DNA of 64,000 bases, taken from positions 4,125,230 to 4,189,229 of the forward strand of contig OY987249.1 in the NCBI GenBank assembly GCA_963920765.1, read 5' to 3'. A program made the position numbers and the translations under genes. Of this stretch, positions 58,606 to 64,000 are shown in pieces (positions within the stretch are counted from its first letter, which is position 1; the number at the start of each line of letters is the position of its first letter). The notes beneath the pieces were generated by a model. It worked only from the letters and a program-made list of their open reading frames with translations, was not told the DNA's origin and searched no databases. This DNA is from Ulota crispa (lineage: Eukaryota; Streptophyta; Bryopsida; Orthotrichales; Orthotrichaceae).

Positions 58606-59223
58606 CAGTGGGATTGGAAGAGACTTTGTTCACCCCATTCTAATAGTCAAAAGACTTAGCATTTTTTTGAATGCAATTTGTATTTTTGTATCTTGTACCA
58701 ATAAGCTTTAATTCATACACAATCTAAAAGATATTTTATTTCTTAATTAGCTTTTGGCAAAGTAAACATATCATTTGGCCCAAGGTACAAACTTAATCAC
58801 ATTAGATGAGTCATTTTGCAAAATCTAATCACCATAAAGAAGTGTTTATTTTACTAAAAGTTGGTTATGATCACTTCAACATTAAATTCTCTTTAAGAAG
58901 ACCCTACAAACTTTTTGGAGATCTTTGTTAGAAAAAAAGATGTGCTCATGGATGTTTCCTACATATCCATGCAATCAAAGCTCAAAAACTCATCAACAAT
59001 GTATTTTAATCAATTATCATGTAAAACCATGAAATTTATGTAAATTAATTCACCAAAAATAGGATTTTGATTTTCTCAAACTCAAATTTGGTACAATTGA
59101 TTTGGATTGTGTATGAATTAAAGCTTAGTAGTACAAGATACAAAAATACAAATTGCATTCAAGAAAAAGCTAAGTCTTTTGACTATTAGAATGGAGTGAA
59201 CAAAATCTTTTCCAATCCCACTG
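58606..59223. mobile_element. 618-bp foldback element with TA target duplication (mariner-like)
   Basis: CAGTGGGATTGGAAGAG at the left and CTTTTCCAATCCCACTG at the right are inverted, with TA on both sides (58604-58605 and 59224-59225). The arms run for about 140 bp (CTAATAGTCAAAAGACTTAG with its mirror, GAATGCAATTTGTATTTTTG with its mirror, AAGCTTTAATTCATACACAA with its mirror). TA target and CAGTG-type ends fit Tc1/mariner derivatives. Confidence 0.82.
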
Positions 59224-59225
59224 TA

Positions 59226-59548
59226 TACTACGGATGGGTAAATTCCAACCCTTGTTTGTACCTAAGAAGACCTTTGGGATAATATTAACCATGTTACTTA
59301 CCATACTATTTGAAGCGCTGATTATGTTCAATACCCCTATTTATTGCCACTAATCTATTTTGAAATTAGAACTAAATCCCTATATTGGATTTTGCTGCTC
59401 AACGTTGGAGGGTACTATCTTCAATGCTTGCGGCATTGTTGTTAGTGTCATTCTCACCACACCTTACCATTTGAGAACTTCAAGTTTTGGCTTGATAATC
59501 TCTCATCTTTTGTTGTTTTGTTGTTTTTGGTTGTTGTTGAGTACAACA
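59226..59548. other. Short spacer before the plus-strand open frame
   Basis: Open upstream in the same frame from 59360, but the translated segment is hydrophobic and has no motif. It may be promoter or 5' UTR. Confidence 0.35.
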
Positions 59549-60625
59549 ATGGCCTCTGTTTTTGGCAATGGCGCTGCTATTCCAATTTTGTTTTTTTGTT
59601 CTACAAGTAGAGTTGCTTGGGTTCTAGCTTCTGTTTTAGGCTTGCGCTTCCACCTTGATAGGAACACAATTTGGGTAGAAAAATAATTGTTTGATGCAAA
59701 AGGGGTTCAAGTCATTTCTACTGTCTTGCGCTTGCAGATTTACACTCCTATTGGACAAGGGTGGGAGCTTAGGCCAGGCAACTACCATGCCTTTGGCAAG
59801 TCCGCAGTTGTGCAGGATATAACCCCTTTGAAGTTGATACCTGGTTCAGCCACTTCTACCCTTCCAATGTTGTGCAGAGCTTGTGAATTAGTTTACCCTG
59901 CTGATTGCATTCATGTTTCACTGGCTGAGTCATCGGATGACGACTTAGTGATAACCAATGGCAAGAGTGGTTTCCTATCTCCAATTCCCAAAAATAGCTC
60001 CACTCCATGTTTTCCTACGGAAAACACTCGAAGTAGTTCTTTTCCACCACTTATCCATCCTAAAGTTGAGGGGTTCATTTCCATACAGCAGTGCTTCAAA
60101 GATCTACAAAACCGTCCACGTGCTAGAAATGAGCTAAAATATCTAGATTTAGACACAATTGTGTGTGAATCAGTACGTCACCTCCTCCAATCTTTCAATG
60201 GCGATATTATGTTTGAATTGCCTCCGATTTCATTGCCATCTGCTTCCTCTGCACCATCTTTGAGATCAAACTCTAGCAGTCACATGGGTCGCCAATTAGA
60301 AGGGATGGATAGGGTGTATGATGCTCATAATTGGACCCATACCCACACCACAAATATTGCCAACAACTTTGGGTTGAAGTTCCATTACTCATTTTGCGTT
60401 GGCCACCTAGTTTGCTTGAATGTCCATTGTCCAAGAGTCTTGCGTGGAGGGCCGCCAAATGAAACTGAGTGGACCGGATCTTTGCCATCAATTTTTGCTA
60501 TTGGTGCCACATGTCTAGAGAAATCCAATTTAGTTTGCAGGATTTGTAAAACCAATCCTTCTTGCAAATTGCCTTGCCCTTGTCGTCATCTGGATTTAGG
60601 TCTCCAGTGGAAGCAATGCCAATGA
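59549..60625 (+). pseudogene. Transposon-like Cys/His-rich protein gene of unknown family, one in-frame TAA
   Basis: Starts MASVFGNGAAIPILFF, meets TAA at 59684-59686, then continues in the same frame for 312 codons to a stop at 60625 (359 codons in all). Features: Ser/Pro-rich middle; a Cys/His cluster FCVGHLVCLNVHCPRV followed by NETEWTGSLPS; and a second cluster CRICKTNPSCKLPCPCRH at the C-terminus. Both look zinc-binding and remind me of DNA-binding modules in plant transposase-like proteins, but I cannot name a family. It converges on the mutated gene at 61285-63464; the two might belong to one element. The single TAA would come from CAA by one C-to-T change. Confidence 0.5.
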
Positions 60626-60807
60626 TGCAACAAAACAATGCTAATTCAATTGCTTTGATGTGCAAGGGTGTACCATTTCTTAACAGATGTTGTAACAACA
60701 AATTTGATTACACTACTAATTTTTTGATGCAAAATTACTAATTATTTTGATGCATTCATATTGCATGAGAGAACCTTACATGACTCTTTCAATAGGCAAT
60801 CAATGGT

Positions 60808-61065
60808 AATTTGTAGAAATGTAACAATATTGATTACACACTACATGGTTACAATTTTTATACAACTTGTAGAAATGTAACAATATCGATTACACACTAC
60901 ATGGTTACAATTTTTATACAACTTGTAGAAATGTAACAATATCGATTACACACTACATGGTTACAATTTTTATAAAAATTTCAAGGTTCATTCAATAGGC
61001 AATCAATGGTAACTTGTAGAAATGTAACAATATTGATTATGCAATACATGGTTACAGTTATTACA
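60808..61065 (+). repeat. 56-bp tandem repeat, three units plus a diverged fourth
   Basis: TTGTAGAAATGTAACAATAT, CGATTACACACTACATGG and TTACAATTTTTATACAAC form the unit; copies begin at 60811, 60867 and 60923, and a diverged one at 61013 after a spacer that repeats CAATAGGCAATCAATGGTAA. Confidence 0.92.
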
Positions 61066-61284
61066 CAAATTTCAGTCCAACAATGACATGTTTTACATTT
61101 AAAACTCTGCAATTTGTTCAAAATTGCCCAAAAATTAGCAACAAGCTTGAATCACACAAATTGAATGTCATTTCAAAAAATGGTGTTTGTTAAGAGTGCA
61201 CAATGTCTCAATAAGGAGTGCAATCCAATGCAAATTTACATTTGAAAGGAGTCACTACTTCCACTACCATCTTCCAACGCCTCA

Positions 61285-63464
61285 TTAAAGGTCAATGATC
61301 TTCAATTGTTTCATGAAGGGAGTGCACTCCATCAAATGCTCTTGCACTTTCAGCATTTCTGCTTCATGCTTCCTATAATCTCATTCTCTCAAATTTTGAT
61401 TTGCCATTGCTAGCTCCATCTAAAAGACAATACAAACATCATAGCATATGAGAACTAAATATTGAATTGAGCAATGAACATTAAATTGAACATATGAGCA
61501 ATCGACATTGGAACAAGTTCAAATTAATAAATTCACATTGCAACAAGTTCAATTAGTTAATAAGAATTGATTATACCTCAAATTAATACAAATGTAAAAT
61601 GTACAATAAGGACACAAGTAAGAAAAATCACTTATGGCATATACAAAGAAGGCTGCCTGATGCATAAGGAGTTTTACCACTCTAGTTTTGGGATATTTGG
61701 AACCTATCATAACTTTTGATATTACACCATATACTGCATCTGATCCATAAGGATCCTCCAAATCCATGCTAGAACGCCATGTGTCCTCTGAAACAATCAC
61801 AATGTAGTAGAATTTTAGAAATGTTATTGCAAATATAACAAAAAGGAATAATTTTTTATTAAACTTCACATAACTTAATTAATTTTAAACTACACTAGAT
61901 ACTAATACCTTTTCAATTTGACTCTTGATGTCAAATACTCTTCAAATAGACACCTATATAACCAAAGCATTTGAAACATCAATGGACTTGTTTGCATGGA
62001 CCGACCCTTGCATCAAGTTCAATTGCCAACAGAATGATGCAACTAATTGTACACATGACAATTTTTGCAGCTATTTGATTGATGTCCTAATGATCTCCAG
62101 TTTAAAATTCAAAATTCAAAATTTTCAGATGTGTTGCAAGCTTACACAATTAGAGTCTCACAACCCTAGATAGACAAAAGAACTCCAAGAACATAAAACT
62201 AAGTAAGAGATTGAGGTTGAGAGGAAAAGTTAAAACACTAAAAAGTTTAAACATCAATCCACTATGAGTGTCATTTAAACCTAAACCTCACAACAAAGCC
62301 AAAAACAAACAAAAAGACTCCAACAAGATAACTAGTAGAAGGCTTCCTCAAATAAAAGCAGTCATATTACAAAAAGATAGTGTGAGTAAAAATAAAGATG
62401 AATTGTCATACCTTCTTGCATCATAGCAAGTTGGCTTCTCCATGCGGCTTTCACTTCATTTGATTCATTGGCAGGGGGCTTAGGAATCTTCAATAGACGG
62501 TAGAACTCATCTTTCATCACTCTTGTTATATGGCCTCTAGCATCTCAAAATTTGCATGACACTCTACTTTGGAGGCCAGGTTCTAAGCTAGACTGAGGTC
62601 TCCATGCTTGGTCAAATATTTTACATATAACTAGATCCTTAGAAACACAAAAATCCTCTAAAATAGCTCGTTTGATGTCATCTTGCACTAGATGTATGCA
62701 ACTTATAGATGGATCCTTCCCAAGAAGGAAGGAGCAAATGATTAAAGCCAACCTCCGCTGTCATTTGAACATACTAATTGTTTAATTAATGAAATTGACA
62801 CACTTAACAATAACATACATAATAAAAATAATATAAAATTGAATATAAAAAAATGGTAACATCAAAAACATTGACCATACCTTCACAAACTCCCACTGAG
62901 TGCACGAAGGAGGGAGTATGGTTTCTCAAACCATTGCAGCTAGCATGTTTGTAAGCTTCACAATTTGAGTTGATTGCTCTTTTGCACCCTTCTTTAGTTT
63001 GTGCAAAAGAGTTCCATCTGATGCAAACATTCCATCTACCAAATCTAAATTGATGTTAGTACACATTGAAAGGTAAACTACAAAAATATTACTTAGCTCT
63101 TCACATTGCATAAAACCGCATCGCATTTCCAAAACGCATTGCATTTCAAAAACGCATCACATAAAAATGCATTGCATCAAAAACACATCAAAAATTCATT
63201 GCATCGCTTGGGACACCACATTATATCCAAAACAAAAAAAATCACTGTATTACTACCTAACATTTCAGGAGCAGCCGGATTTGGATTTGTGGCATTTGCA
63301 GTGGCATTTGCAGCACTTGCTTCAAGAGCAACCGGATCTCCAGTACTATTTGGAGGCCCAAATTTGATAGATTGGACAAGAGGTCGTGCATATGGTGACG
63401 AAGCAACACTAGTGGAAAGAAATGGCAAATGCCTTGACGGCAATCTCCACCTAGAATCGGCCAT
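61285..63464 (-). pseudogene. Five-exon gene of unknown family with three in-frame TGA stops
   Basis: Exons with GT..AG borders and consistent phases: 63257-63464, 62881-63035, 62412-62757, 61678-61787, 61285-61419; 954 nt, 318 codons including stops. Begins MADSRWRLPSRHLPFLSTSV; exon 2 has KLKKGAKEQSTQIVKLTNML (amphipathic); exon 3 has RRLALIICSFLLGKDPS and HITRVMKDEFYRLLKIPKPP; the last exon is a short coiled coil (DYRKHEAEMLKVQEHLME) ending MKQLKIIDL. TGA stops at 62926, 62545 and 61381 sit where Arg would be expected (CGA to TGA). The clean exon structure shows it was once a real gene. I recognise no domain; the setting suggests a transposon-encoded accessory protein, but this is a guess. 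Confidence 0.6.
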
Positions 63465-64000
63465 TGCTAAAGTTGTCAAGGAAAGCACTTGAAAACATAT
63501 GTGAAAAACAAGTACAAAGTAATGCATACAAAAATGTAAATCAACTATCAACTAGCAATCGCTCGCCATTACCTGTCAGCATCGCATAACTTGGCGCCAT
63601 TGCTGACAATTGCCTGCCATTACTTGTCCACTTGGCGCCATTGCTGACAATCGCTCGCCATTACCTGTCCACTTGGTGCCATTGCTGACAATTGATTTGC
63701 TTCCTTAGAATTGCATAAATACTAGTAAGTGCACAAAAACTACTAGTAAAAACTACTAGTAAAACAACTGCATAGGAGACGAGCTACCATGGCTGCAGCC
63801 GCGTGGCAATACAAGGCGTTAGCAAGCGCTTCTCCTATCACTACTGCTGCTTCTCCTGCTCTTGTCTTCTTTTGCTCGTATTGTTTGCCAGCTTTGAGGA
63901 CGATGCTTCTCCTACCGCATGCCAACCTCAACAATGTTGCTTCTTCTATTGATCGCCAGCCTTGAAGACATGCTTAGCTGCTTGTTCATGATGCACTGAT
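63465..64000. other. Upstream region of the preceding gene, with tandem repeat
   Basis: Would hold the promoter of the minus-strand gene. Beyond the repeat at 63559-63695 the sequence becomes GC-richer from about 63780 to the window edge; frames there (for example 63743-63934 minus, Ala-rich) cannot be assigned. Confidence 0.4.
63559..63695 (+). repeat. About 43-bp tandem repeat, three units
   Basis: CTCGCCATTACCTGTC with CACTTGGCGCCATTGCTGAC recurs three times; the third unit ends in GGTGCCATTGCTGACAATTG. Confidence 0.9.

Noticed and set aside
59360-59548. Membrane-anchored N-terminal extension of the plus-strand unknown protein
   Set aside because: The open frame extends upstream to 59360, but Met 59549 sits in a better start context (ACAATGGC) and the upstream part is only compositionally hydrophobic; left as spacer.

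Overview
The window is nuclear DNA of a land plant. Evidence for this is spliceosomal introns with GT..AG ends in every housekeeping gene, a plant-type CW zinc finger plus methyl-CpG-binding protein, a plant-type GET3, plant DNA transposons (CACTA, Mutator-like, Harbinger-like and mariner-like ends) and a Ty3 chromovirus. Wide AT-rich spacers loaded with degenerate inverted-repeat elements, and a ParB-like/DNA-methyltransferase gene that I do not know from flowering plants, make me lean towards a seed-free lineage (lycophyte, fern or bryophyte). That placement is only an inference.

Layout. 1-4317 (minus): 3'-truncated UTP25 gene, 14 exons visible. 4318-4855: divergent promoter with telo-box motifs. 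4856-7707 (plus): complete two-exon GET3; its intron holds a tandem repeat carrying two Mutator-like foldback elements, and one repeat unit preserves the empty insertion site. 7.7-12.1 kb: spacer with small transposons. 12102-21020: decayed Ty3 chromovirus with 5-bp target duplications, into which a 3.27-kb CACTA element jumped (3-bp duplication), which itself carries a 412-bp foldback element. 23075-25023 (minus): complete five-exon MBD gene. 25-34.7 kb: repeats and small elements. 34750-35515 (minus): MYG1 pseudogene remnants. 36468-37679 (minus): F-box gene split by a single in-frame TAG. 38-45.7 kb: a cluster of about 0.9-kb elements ending in TTAA/CCCCTAAAGG, large inverted repeats and MITEs. 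46.9-47.1 kb: 14-bp minisatellite. 49071-56907 (minus): decayed multi-exon gene with a ParB-like N-terminal half and a DNA-methyltransferase-like C-terminal half. 58.6-59.2 kb: mariner-like foldback. 59.5-60.6 kb (plus) and 61.3-63.5 kb (minus): two convergent, mutated transposon-like genes that I cannot name.

The intact genes are unrelated housekeeping functions: ribosome biogenesis (UTP25), tail-anchored protein insertion (GET3) and methyl-DNA/chromatin reading (MBD). The rest is a transposon graveyard. A recurring theme is that premature stops are TAG or TGA where the frame otherwise continues, as expected from C-to-T decay of CAG and CGA codons in methylated DNA. All exon structures were worked out by hand from splice signals and phase; none has been checked against transcripts.
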